Assembly (NCBI GenBank): GCA_034336665.1
Contig: JAPFBE010000002.1
Location: forward strand, 30,793,406 to 30,857,405
Direction of reading: 5' to 3'
DNA from: Luscinia megarhynchos
Taxonomy: Eukaryota > Chordata > Aves > Passeriformes > Turdidae
Length of the DNA stretch: 64,000 bases
Position numbers and translations under genes: made by a program. Below the pieces are notes generated by a model. It did not search any database. It had not been told where the DNA came from and saw nothing but the letters and a program-made list of their open reading frames with translations. The stretch's first letter is position 1; every line of letters starts with the position of its first letter. Of this stretch, positions 12,611 to 24,281 are shown one piece after another.

Positions 12611-15600
12611 GCTGCAAGTAGATATTACTGGCATTACAATAAAATGTTTGTACACCTTAGACATATCTTCAGAAAGGTACAGGAGAGAATGAGGCAAAAA
12701 CTTTGTTATGCGATCAATATTGGTTAAGTGGCAGCACTAAAGTGAGGTCACGGTGGCTTAGCATTTCTCTGGGTATGTGTAGAGTCCAGTGGAGTAAATC
12801 ACAGGGGTGGAATTAGGGCAGCCAGCTGAAGTGAGCAACTCTGGTTTCCTTATTGATCTGTTTTTTCTTTTTTAAAAATGGCCTTAATTTTCAAAAAGGA
12901 GATGTTTGCAATTGTGCTGAGAGATGCTGTCTTTTCCTTCACGTTGTTCTTGAAGTCTCCCTTTCCTCTTCTGTGGCTGGGAGGGTGCTGTCCTTAATGA
13001 AGTAGAAACCTTGGCAGAATTCAAACCTTTTGAAGGCTTCACAGTCCAGCAGACTTTGGCAAATGAAGGCGAGTGGGAGAGCACTGGAAGGTGTTTATCT
13101 GAATGATGGTTAACAGGCCTGTCTATAGGCTGGGCCAGGAACAAAGACATTTGTTCTCTTGGTGTCTCTGAAATGTATCCCGACCATACAGTGGAAGAGC
13201 TTTGTGATAGAAGTACTGGATTTTAAATTCCTCATGAGGCCTAGAAGCTTTCAGAACTTCACTAACTTGAAAGTGGCATCTCAGTTTCTTCATCGCCTTC
13301 AAAGGATACCACTGTGAATAATATGAATGTTGATATAATCCCAATCAGAGAAAGTTATAATAATAGTTAAAATCTCAGTTATTGTTTTAATTCATTAAGT
13401 ATTCATAATAGGTTCATCCACTTTTGCTAACTAAGCAGAACATACAGCCACTTTTAATAAATAAGGTATTTGAGCAACTTTACTGGCAAGTGACTTGAAA
13501 AAAACCCTGAAAGCATAAAGTTGATCAAATCAAGATTGGTGAAAGGTGCAACAAAATAGTTTGTGTTCACTGGTGGGAAAATAACTAGTGAAACAAAATC
13601 CTGAGTAATCTTTAATAGGACTTGAAGTATGTGCAGCAAACCAATAAAGTTCTTCATAACAGAGATATGCAGTCATGCAGTAAAAGAATTTAAATAGCAT
13701 TGCAAAAAGTATTCCAAGTGTAATAGTAAAAGTTAACTCAAGAATTTAACTCAGATTTGGATTAACAAGAAAGCATTCTTTTAACAGAAAATCTGAAAAC
13801 TTAGTTAAGACAAAGAAATTATAATAATGAAATTCACATTGTGTATTCTACCGTGTAAATTTTTTAGTATTTTAGGCTTTATAGCTACTAAGATTCAGTT
13901 GTAATATTTATACTTCTTTCCTCCAGAAAATTATAAACCCCTACAAAATTAATTTGAGCAAAATATTTGCCATTTTAATTTTCCTCTGATCCGAAGTGAT
14001 GAATGAATGTCAAATACAGCATATGAAAGCAGTTACTCAGACAGAGAAATTTAAAGTGAAAACTCTCCAGCCATGAAAACCAAGTGTTTTGTTTTTCCTA
14101 AGTATTCAGAGAAGTATTTTGCAAATAAATTACAAAATATTAGTACAGTTGTGAAAAAAGCTCACTGCCTTTCCACATGTAAACAACAAGCTGAGCATAG
14201 AAGAAAATACTGGATATAGTGGCAGTCTTACAGTCTTGAAACAGTTGGAAACACACACTATAGAGAACCTCTATATGGAGCATGTTTTCAAGGAAGGAAG
14301 CAATAGGTTCAAGAGGTTTTGACTAAAAAAGCATTTGAGACAGCAAAATCTTTTAAGAGCATGGTTAAGGAAATGTCATGTGAGAGAGAATGGGTCTCAC
14401 TTTAGTCGCAGAATTAAAACAGGCTGGGTCACCAGCAATTGCTGCAACGCTGATTGAAAAAGCCCTGTCTCTGTAATGCTATTAGTGTCTGGACGTGTTT
14501 TAGCTGATGCCAGAGAATTTCTTGCTAAAGACACCTATGCAGGGGAGACAGAATGAAGGAGGGTTGAGAAACCTCATCAATATCCCACTGTGTGAGCTTC
14601 CCAAATAGGATACAACTGAATTTTGGATGCCGAGTACTCACAGTTCACTGGCAGGCTGCACAGCTACATCAAGCAGTAGACTTCAGGCCAGGTAAAATAC
14701 CTTAAAGCATTAATCATTGTCAGCTGTGTGTTTGATATGTATTTACTGATTTATATTTGAATTTGATGTTTCAATATAGATGGGAATATTGTAGGGTAGG
14801 AGTTGAGAAAGGAATCTTAGAAGGGATTAAGAGCAAGTAATATAGAAGCAGAGCTAAACAATGTGCTGTTTAGTTGCCTTACATTAAGATAAAAGTCCAG
14901 CTCTTTGACTTGCAGATAGCCCTTCAAAATTTGTCCAGTTTTGATGATATAGAAATCAAGTTAAGGTGCATTTCACAATCAAAAGTAAAACCCAGATGCA
15001 GACTTCAACAAGGTCTACTTTTTTAAATGGAAAATGAAACCCTTTCTAAGAAGTATGCCTTCATCTGAGCAAGCATAATAAAACTTCAGCAAAATTGGTA
15101 AGGCAAACCTTTCATGTACAAGTAAAATAAATTGAATTCTAAATTAATGACTCTTTCTCAGTGGTCTGAATCATAGCGTGATGTTAATGCACAAGAAAAG
15201 CTTCTATATTCAAATACTAGGCCACACAACAAATCCATGTTGTTTGGTTTCCATCGTAGAAAGCATATTTACCCAGATTATGTGGGCTGCATGCAGAAAG
15301 TAGTTTTGCTGTGGGGAACAAAGATCCTCCTTCAGGCTTTTGTATGCCAGTAACTATAACCTCAGGGTTGTAGTTGTCTAAATGGCTACATTAGCAATTT
15401 TTTATTCAGATTCTCTGGTTTTCTGTAGCTGGCTTAGCAGATGACCTCAGATTTAAATTCCCTGGAGCAGGGACCATACATTTATATGAGCATGAACAGT
15501 GAGGGTTTGATCTTGGCTGGAGCTGCAGGCTGTGGCTGCGATGTAAATGTCAAGTCATAATAGAGTAAGCTCAGGCAATTTCTCTCAGAAATAAAACTTG

Positions 15601-17350
15601 CTGCTTTCAAATGTCACTAGGCTAAAGAAATTTCAGTATAAACTAATGCTGAAGTCAGTGGGAAATAGATTTATCCACAATGTAGCTTCAATATAAGTTA
15701 TTTAATTGTAAGATATATTAAAATTTTATTAATCCAGTTATGCTGTATTGTTCACTCCGGCAGAACTATGCCATTTGAGAGCAAAAAGTTTAATGGATGC
15801 CTTTGGAATTGCCACACTTCCTTCTGTCTCTCAGGCACTCCTTGCAATTTTTGGCCAGACAGTTTAAAAATAAATAATTATAATTAAAACAAAATATAGT
15901 AAAACCTCTAAACATAATTGTATGTGTTAAATCAGCCATAATGCAGAGTCTTTTTAGAAAAGTCAAGTTCTCAAGTGTCTCTTTACCATTTCCGGTTCAT
16001 GTTTTCTCACTGCAAGTCCGAAGTGTTGTATGTCACTTTTATGAGGATCAGTAATAATTTGGAATGATCTCCTCAGTTTTTTAGCTTTTTATGGCTACTT
16101 ATCCAGAATCTCTAATGGGATTTATTTTCAAAGCTGAAGTCTTAGTAGTGTTCTCTCAGTGAATGGAAAGAACTCTGTATGTATGTATGTGAGATCTTGG
16201 ACTTTTCTTGCAAGCAGCCTTTTGTTCCTGATGTGCACTTTTTGTTTTCAGGACTTTGTTATAGTTGGAAGAAGTCACTATCCACTCTCTTGCAGCTCTA
16301 GGGCTTCTTTGCAGAACATAGTTAAAAGTTCAAATATGGATTATACCTGGACTGTGAAGAGAAAAATTTCTGAGATGCGAGGTAGAGAATATTTGAGTTG
16401 ATATATGTGAATTTTTTTATTTCTGAAATACAGTCACTCTCCTCAGTGGTGCCACAAAAATAGTTAATGTTTGAATTTCATGGCAGATAACTGCATGAAA
16501 ATTAGATACTGCTGATTTTGAATTACAAAGTCCATTTATCTTAAGTTAAATAGCTGTCATGATTGAAGAGGAAATAATTGTGAGAAATATATGATAAGTT
16601 GTAAAATCTTATAGAATACAAAGGTGTGCTGTGATTTCCTTATCTTTAGGCAGACTGTTGCACATTTTGAAGAGTTTTGTTATTAACTCCAGTAAAAAAA
16701 ATTGAGGCCCCTTATATTGAGCTGATTCATGTTGGATTTGGGGAGTGATGTCTTTCATCATGGAAGATGTTTTTACGGTCCTGGTCTTACACCTGTTTTT
16801 TCATGATCATAAAGCAGGTAAAGTTGTTTGGGTGCACACTGTTTTGGATTGCCTAGTAGCAATCTTCAGTAGGCATTGCTGTTGTTCACTACAGCTGTAA
16901 ATTTGTAAGCTCTGACCTTTTCAGGGACAAGATGAATCCAAAGGCAGGACTCACTGGTGGGGGTGTCCTCCACCTCGGTTCATTGCCTACACCTTTGTAA
17001 AGAATGGGAAAAGCTAACAGCAGGAAGCATGGCTCCACCAAATTAAGGCTTTTATATGTATATGTCTATTTCTTCCTGGCTTACAAAAGTCTTTGTTTAA
17101 GTAGCTTTGAATTAGATCTGTGTGATGTCCTACGTCTACTGTAACTCAGCTGTGAAGCCTTAGCAAAGAGTGAAATTAATTGAATGTAGGTTCTTGGTGG
17201 TTTATGGAGCAGTGTTTGCTTAGCATATTTTTCTCTGTAGAATCAGGACAGGCTTTGAAAACACACAGTTACACACTCACATGTATTGCTGAGATGGAGC
17301 AGTCAGCATCAAGTTATGTAGATATTAACTGTATAACATAAAGGAGATGC
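12611..17350. other. Intronic sequence, no gene seen
   Basis: About 4.7 kb of AT-rich intron-like DNA with no recognisable coding exon or interspersed repeat. A short (GTAT)n run lies at 16176-16190. Open frames such as 16159-16401 have no family resemblance. Confidence 0.45.
16176..16190. repeat. Short (GTAT)n microsatellite
   Basis: About four GTAT/TATG units occur in a row. It is short and of minor importance. Confidence 0.7.
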
Positions 17351-17380
17351 TAATATATATACGCACACATATATATATAA
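17351..17380. repeat. TA/CA-rich microsatellite
   Basis: An alternating TA run, an ACGCACACA interruption and a second TA run give a compound (TA)n(CA)n(TA)n tract about 30 bases long. It is a likely length-polymorphic site. Confidence 0.8.
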
Positions 17381-20300
17381 CAATCACATACAATTAATCT
17401 CTGTGTAAAAAAAATTTAAAATATATAGACACCATTAAGAAATTCATACATAGCCAACTAATTCTTAAAAAAAAATAAAAAATTGCATTACCTCATTACT
17501 TTTTAACCTGAAATTCTTAAGGTATTTTTTCTCCTCACCTGGCTTTCAAGTTGACGTAGCAACTGTCATGGGTTCTGCTGCATTGCATTCATCTTCCAGT
17601 TTCAATGAGGGATGCAGGAAATGCTGACCTGCATCAGGTTGTGTTGATAAAATAAGTTATCCTTGTGTTTTGGTGTAACAGGAAGGTTCTGAGGAGACAG
17701 CCTAGTATGGGTATGCAAGCCAAGATATTCAGTCTTACAGGAGAAACTGATAAGTTGCAGATTTATTTGTAACACGGTATGTCCACGAAGAGATGTAAGG
17801 CATGTGTAGGGCAGTCAGAAGATGAGTACTGAAATGCTACCATCCATCCAGGGAAAGAGCTGGTCAAATATTTGAAGCCTTAGGCTAATGTGAAGATCTC
17901 TGCACATTTTCCTAAAGCTTTGAAGCAATCCATAACACTTTCCTCAGAGAGCTTCCTGGAGCCACCTGAACAAAGGAAATGTCTTGCTGGTGCATAGCTT
18001 TAGTCTCTCAAAAGGAAATTTATTGAATCCTGTATTGCTTTAGGTGACAAATTGTCTGATGGTGTAATTTCCACTTTTAATTTGGCATAATTGAACTGGA
18101 GGATTGGGGCTCAGGGAAGCATTGCTGATCTGTTCACTATGGAAATAAAATGGGCTAGTCCCAAAGGAGATTAGATAATCCATAATCCAATTTACCTTTC
18201 CTAAGGAAAGTTCATCATTGATTGTCTAAAGGACAGTGTCCTTAACTCAGGACACTGGCTTTAAATCCTGTAACAGGCCACAGGTGTGGATGCTACCTGA
18301 GAGACTAATCAACCCAAGGGTTAGTAAATTGGTAAAATAATGGAAAAAAAAATCATTTGAGAACAAGGAATTTATGAAAAATGAAGATTGAGGAAACACT
18401 GTGTTTGCATAGAAATACTTTAAAATCAGTGAAAAAACTGTAAGCAAGTAATTAAGTAGACTTCAGAAAATCAGTAACATTGTATCTGCAGTAAAACTAT
18501 CAGGATATTCTACAAGTTTTAATATCCAGAAATTGTTACAGAGTGAAAAAGTCCATTCTCTCTTTCCTGTAATTTATATGCAAACAGTGAAAGAAACACT
18601 TATAAGTAATTAGTTTAATGGGCTAGGAAATCCTACTGACTGTAATAGTTGCTGGTACAACTAATACAACAGGTCAATGTGAGTGAAGTAATTATTGACC
18701 TTACTCAATTTAGTAGTAGTAAAGTTGTTTACTACATGATCTGATAGTGTTATGACTACTCATCACTTTCTCAGGGTATTGAATTCCAGTGTCTCAGATT
18801 TATTAGTAAACTGAGCAACAAATCCTCCTTTTCTTTTTATTCAGCTGTAGGTGAAAACATCATACATGGGCTTTCTATTCAAATACTTTTTTCTCTTTTA
18901 GCAAATATATCACCATTTTTAATAGTTGCAGTCATAATCAGTCACAGATGATCAGTAGTTGTAATCATGGTTAGTGATAATACTCAGTTCCCAAAGTTAA
19001 ATGTACTGTGTTAAAAATTAGATAAGTATTCTTATTTCAATAAACAACTGGAGGGCATTTACCCCTCAACAGCTTCCCTCAAGATTACTGCATTTCATCC
19101 TTACACTACTTAAAAATTGTTCTGCAGTTTGAACAGTGATGAGCAGTAAGCAAGTTACTGGGTTTTTCATTGGCTTTTACTTATCAAAGTGTGATTTAGT
19201 CTTAAGTCTTGGTTTGCTGACTAATGTTAGTACACTTTCAAAGTCAATTAGCATGGAAATTCAAGCATTCCTAATCTTTATTTACTTTAAAACAATTTTC
19301 TGTCCAGTCCAAAAAAAGCTGATGGTAGACTTGGGACTTTCCCAAAATTATTTTCCTTAGAATTTTGACTGCTTAAATCCAACTTTAAAGGGTGAAATAT
19401 GAAATATTGTGAAGACCATCTAGCATCTCCTATATACTTCTGATCTGAAAGTTCTGTCATTGAAGTCACCCAGTCCACAACTGAAGTTCTGTTGGCAATT
19501 TTAACACATTAACTGGTAGTATAACCAGAAATATGAAAAGTTCTTTGAAAAAAAAATGGTTGTGGTAGTATAGGATTTGAAGAAGGGGCTTGTGTGCCAT
19601 GTACGATGGCTGTCCTGATAAATTGCCTCTCCTCTTAAAGCACACCTTGCTTCAATGCAGAAAACAAGGCATTGTAGGATCTGAATGGTTTCGAGGATGA
19701 ATCAGCACAAGCTGATGTTCTTATGTCTTCCATGGGAGTCTTCTCATCTCTTAGACATCTAAAAGATGATTGCATAGTCACTCACTTTGGATATGGTTTC
19801 TGGAGCTTCCTGAACTACTACTGCTTTCATGCTTTCCATTCATACTCAGTACATTTTACTTAGGCAGGTGCATCACTTGGTACATAATTGTGAGATATCC
19901 CATGAATCACTTCCTTCTTCAAGCTTAGCCAAACAGTTGTCAGAGGTTGTTAAATCACAGAATACAGTATTTGTTGGAGGAATGACTTTTAAATACTGCA
20001 TTTTCTCTCCCTCAGCAATTATGAACATGCATTTCAAATTGATGCCACCTTTTTGGGGTCTTAAACATGATCTGAATTTCACTAATTTTCTGACCTTTGT
20101 GACCTCATATTTCATACATGTACTTGCAACAGTTAGTCTCCAGGCCAACTTCTTGTGGCTTTTTTGCATAGTCAGCATTTGTTCTTTCTGTTACTTTATT
20201 TCCCCAAGCTGTGTTAATACTGTGATGGCAGTGTCAGGCTGATTGCATGTGAGATCAGGTCATAGTTTTAAAAAGGGGAGGGGAAAACAGTTGCACCACA

Positions 20301-22396
20301 AGAAAAAGGCTTATTGCTGTAAGGTTTGCCAGCTCTACTTTGCTGCAGTGTATGTCACTTTTTCACTTTCTGAGGCAAGTCTCAGGAAAATGCATGAAGG
20401 AAAGAAGTTATGGTTTCTAGTTTTCCCTTCTACGGACAGTAGTTTGTTTACAACTGGGATAGGAATCTGCATTAATAAAAGTGGTTGAGATTGAACACTG
20501 CATATTCATGGCCATGCCTGTAGATGTCCCTTGTGTTAATAGAAGAGACCACAGAAAATCTGTGCTGCCAAATTCTTTTTGGTTGGAAATTACTTTACTT
20601 CTCTGGTGAAAAATGTTGCACTGGGTTTAAGGTACAGTTATCGCCTATTCTTGTTCTTTGAATAAGCCAAGAAATGAGAAACTGTGATCTGCTGTGTCTG
20701 AATGCTGTCTCTTTAAACCCAAAGGAGATGTGCTCTTGGATCTGATTTCCTGTTTCTTAAGTCCAAGGAGCAGCAGTTGATGAGTGAGTAAATGCTTGAA
20801 GTATTTTGGGAAGAATAGAGACTTTCCAGGAGAAGATGTAAGAATGCTAGGCCACTGTGCTATTAGAAAGTACAAAAAAAAAAAAAAACCCTTGCTGGTA
20901 CATATCAATCAAGCTTTCTATCTGTAGTGTTTTTATCTGTGAGAAATATTAGCTATAAACACTTTTTTAAACCTTTCTCTTTTGTTGTGGGGCAAGATGA
21001 TAACTTATTTAGGGAGGTGGATCAAGTTGGCATTATTTGACTGTTACTACAAGCCAATTTCAACAATTCTGCTCCATGGTCCTATAAATACAGCTAAGAA
21101 ACAAAAACTACTGCATGAAAAAATGCTTAATTCTCTATTCAATATACTTAATTTTTATTCAAAATGCCTTGGTTTTAATTTTAAATATTTTCTTATTAAT
21201 TTATTGGATAGAAAGGTGCGTTTTTCACATGTTGAAAATGATGGAAATCCTATCTTCTATATACTTTACCATATGGGATGTCAGTTGGTTGTGTTGTCAG
21301 TTGGTGAGAAGCAGGAAGGTACAATTATATTCCATTAAAATTAAAATCTTTACATATAAAGAAAAGTAGTAAAATGGCTATATTGGCATTTCTGTCTTAA
21401 TCTTCAAAAGATTTGGTGCAACAGTTCTAAATTAATTCTAAATAAATTTAGGGATAATATGGGATCTAAGACTTGCAAGATGGGGAAGAATGCAAGAAAG
21501 TTTGTTGGAAATGAACTCTCAAGTACAGCTAAAGTACAGAGGGCAATATGCTTATGGGTATTTTTTGCTCTTTATATTAAAGGTCCAGTGTTTTTCCTTT
21601 AAACCTTACATGCAAAGAGACAAAAAATTGATTTTTTAAGATAAGGTTTGTTGTTGTTTGCAGTTAGCTAAAGTACACGTGAGTGACTTTTCTCATTACC
21701 AAAGCAGGTTAAAAAAACAAACAAACAATCCTCTGCCAAATCCCTTGGAAGTTACAAGTTCAAATCCATTTTTTTCTTCTCTTTTGAAAAAAAAATCATC
21801 TTTAACCTGAGCAAAGTCTTAGTTATAAGTTCATTTAAATACTTACTAGGTAAGCACTAATTCCTAATATTAACTTTCCTACCTGTTTACCTAAGAGAAC
21901 AGATATATATCAACTTTTAATTTTTATAGCAAACACAAAAGTGACAGTAGCATTAATAATTGCTTTAAGTTCTGTATTAATTCAGTTTTGGGGTAATATT
22001 ATGAGGCATCATTTTGGCAGAAATAAAATAACTGAGCATCCGGTGAATGCCTAGTATAAAGCATTAAATAGAAATCAAATATTCATTATCTACATTCAAC
22101 TGTCTGTAATCAACAGGAGATTTGAAATTCAGAGCACTTTTTAACACCATTTCAAGTGCAGGACCTTTGGATATTTGTGTGCTAAAGACTAAAATCACAG
22201 TGTGTCATATTTATGTACTTATGTTTCAGAAAGAAAAAGCTGCTACAGATTTAAATCTAAATAGCATTGCTACCACACTTGAAAACCAAGTAAAAGTGGT
22301 AGAGGGTCCACCTGTGAAGGAATTTTAGATAGAAAAGGAATGTGTTATCCAAAATACATATAATAATACCAAAATACTGGTTTGGAATAATGAAAT
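17381..22396. other. Intronic sequence, no gene seen
   Basis: This is AT-rich DNA without a supported gene. The longest ATG-started frame here is 19829-20242 (+, 137 codons). It has a poor start context (T at -3, C at +4) and overlaps a 101-codon frame on the other strand at 20178-19873. Neither resembles a family I know. A 15-A run lies at 20874-20888. Confidence 0.4.
20874..20888. repeat. Poly(A) run, 15 bases
   Basis: This is a pure A tract followed by CCC. I found no polyadenylation signal a suitable distance upstream and no retroelement body, so it is called a simple homopolymer. Confidence 0.85.
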
Positions 22397-22435
22397 CAAA
22401 GGCACTGACTCTTCCCTGAGTCAGTGTTTCCTTTG
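22397..22435. other. Inverted repeat / potential hairpin with an AP-1-like site
   Basis: The arms CACTGACTC (22403-22411) and GAGTCAGTG (22418-22426) are perfectly complementary around the 6-base loop TTCCCT. After a 3-base bulge (TTT, 22427-22429) the stem continues with CAAAGG (22397-22402) pairing to CCTTTG (22430-22435). The right arm contains a consensus AP-1 site, TGAGTCA, at 22417-22423. The stem is shorter than a typical microRNA precursor. Function is unknown. Confidence 0.6.
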
Positions 22436-24265
22436 GCATAAATTGAATGACCAATCTGGTGTCTAAATACTGCTTTGACACAGACCATTAAAAAGAATAA
22501 GTAGCAGATGCAAGAGCTGTCACACCGATAGAGCACACATGTTTAAGACAAAATGTATGGTTCCTGATTGTATAGTTCTCATAAAGTTAAATGTGGTATT
22601 TAATAACTTTTAGGGTTTTGTTCTTTCTTTTTCCATTTTGATTCTTGAAATACTTTTAAGGGACGATGTGTTTATTTGGTCCTGCCTAGCTGTCATGGAC
22701 ATACCTGTCTTCTCTTCCTGTGTTGAAAATTTGTGCACATATCCCTTCTGACATCTATTATCTCACAGTCAAATCCTACAGCTTTGATACAATCTTTGGG
22801 GATGACTTGAATTTTAGCTCCATAGAAATAGAGTTTGGGGTTCAAGATTTATCATTAAATGTTTGAAGGATATTAAAATAGATTCCTTGTGAGTCTCAGT
22901 GTCCAGAAAAATAGTGTAATTCAAAATAAGGATGAGTTGTTATCATGAGGCCTGTAGCCAAATATTTTTAAGATCAACATAGCAATAATCATAACCTATC
23001 TTTTGGATAATCCTGGAATGATACATAGCTTTTAGTGTGGTTATTTTTGATTATAGCTCATGTTTACATTGTTACCTTCAATTTCATGTGCGTAAGGCTC
23101 TGTGAGCTCATCTCTGGCATCTGTGGTTTGGACAGGTGGATGCATGGAGCAGTGAAGTTACTGCTCTCTCAGACATTTACTCAGTGTCCTTTGGAATGCC
23201 TAGAGTTTTTCTCAAGTGCACCAAAGAGTTTAAATGCTGGCTACTGTGGACATAATGTGTCTTTAATTTACTGTTACTGTGAGCTAAACCGCATGAGGTT
23301 AAGAGCTTGTCAGTGTGATGTGAAACAGCCAGCATACTGCATGTGGCACCTGAATCCACAGCGTATTAGAGCACAGCTGTACACATCTAGTCACATTTTC
23401 AGTCCATCACTGCAAGCTTCAGGAGGTCAGCTCTGTCCATCTAAGGCATACTGGCCTAAATCTTTTCTGGTATATAAAAAAATGTACCAGGTATCTTCCA
23501 CTCATGTCCAAAAGGCCACCAGAAAAGGTGTTTGCTGCTCTAGGTAGAAAATATATGAAAACTAAGTTCAGTTCTTTTCCCTAACCAACAAGGAGAATTT
23601 TCTAATGACAAGAAATATAAATTATTTTGGCTGAGATTTATTTTTATACTTCCTATGATGGCTGTTCTGCTATGCACAGAACTGAAGATTCATTAGAGTG
23701 GAAGGAGGTCAAGGAACATTATTCTGACAGCTGGGGAGGTACCTGCATTTCCATCTGTGCTTCCAGGACTGTTCCTGTACTGTGGTTTCAAGGACTGAGA
23801 TATTAGCCTTTAAAATGTAAAGCTTTTATTTTTATTTTTTTGCCTTTATCACCACCACATGCTACATTTGCTAAGAGTGAATTTTTTTTTTAGGTAAACA
23901 AATGCAATAACAAAAATGGAAAGATGTCATTTCTATGTTCATTGGTGTTAAAAAAATGCAGTGGGACTTTTGTTACGAGAAGGTGAGAGTATGATTGGTG
24001 TAACTGAAATTGTTGAAGATTGTTCAGTAAGAATGGCACAGGGAGGTGAAAGTATCTATCACATATGGTGGGCTTGTTTTTTAAATTACAAGCTTTCTGT
24101 TCAAAAGGTTTGTGTTGTTTTTTGGGTTTTTTTAATCAGCATCCATGGAGCTGTGGGTATAGTCTTTCTTACACATCAGTGCTACTGTGCTGGTGGCAAC
24201 ACAGACAAATGTCATCCTTGAGTACTTCTCTTTTGAGAATATCCCAGTGGTATTGTGAACCTTAT

Positions 24266-24281
24266 GGGGGGCCGGGGGGGG
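24266..24281. repeat. G-tract, G6-CC-G8
   Basis: Two long G runs are separated by CC, a strong purine/G asymmetry in an AT-rich setting. Fourteen guanines in 16 bases could support G-quadruplex formation on the + strand. This is a physical possibility, not a demonstrated function. Confidence 0.75.

Noticed and set aside
12248..12697. 149-codon minus-strand frame, Pro/Ser-rich
   Set aside because: It spans a GC-rich patch and an AAAC repeat. Both strands are open there, so low stop density explains it.
19829..20242. 137-codon ATG frame overlapped by a 101-codon frame on the other strand
   Set aside because: The start context is poor, I know no similar protein, and opposite-strand overlap points to locally low stop density rather than coding.
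22230..22289. Exon-like segment flanked by TTTCAG and CAA/GTAAAA
   Set aside because: The polypyrimidine tract is weak, the encoded peptide (KEKAATDLNLNSIATT) is absent from delta-catenin as I know it, and no partner exon was found.
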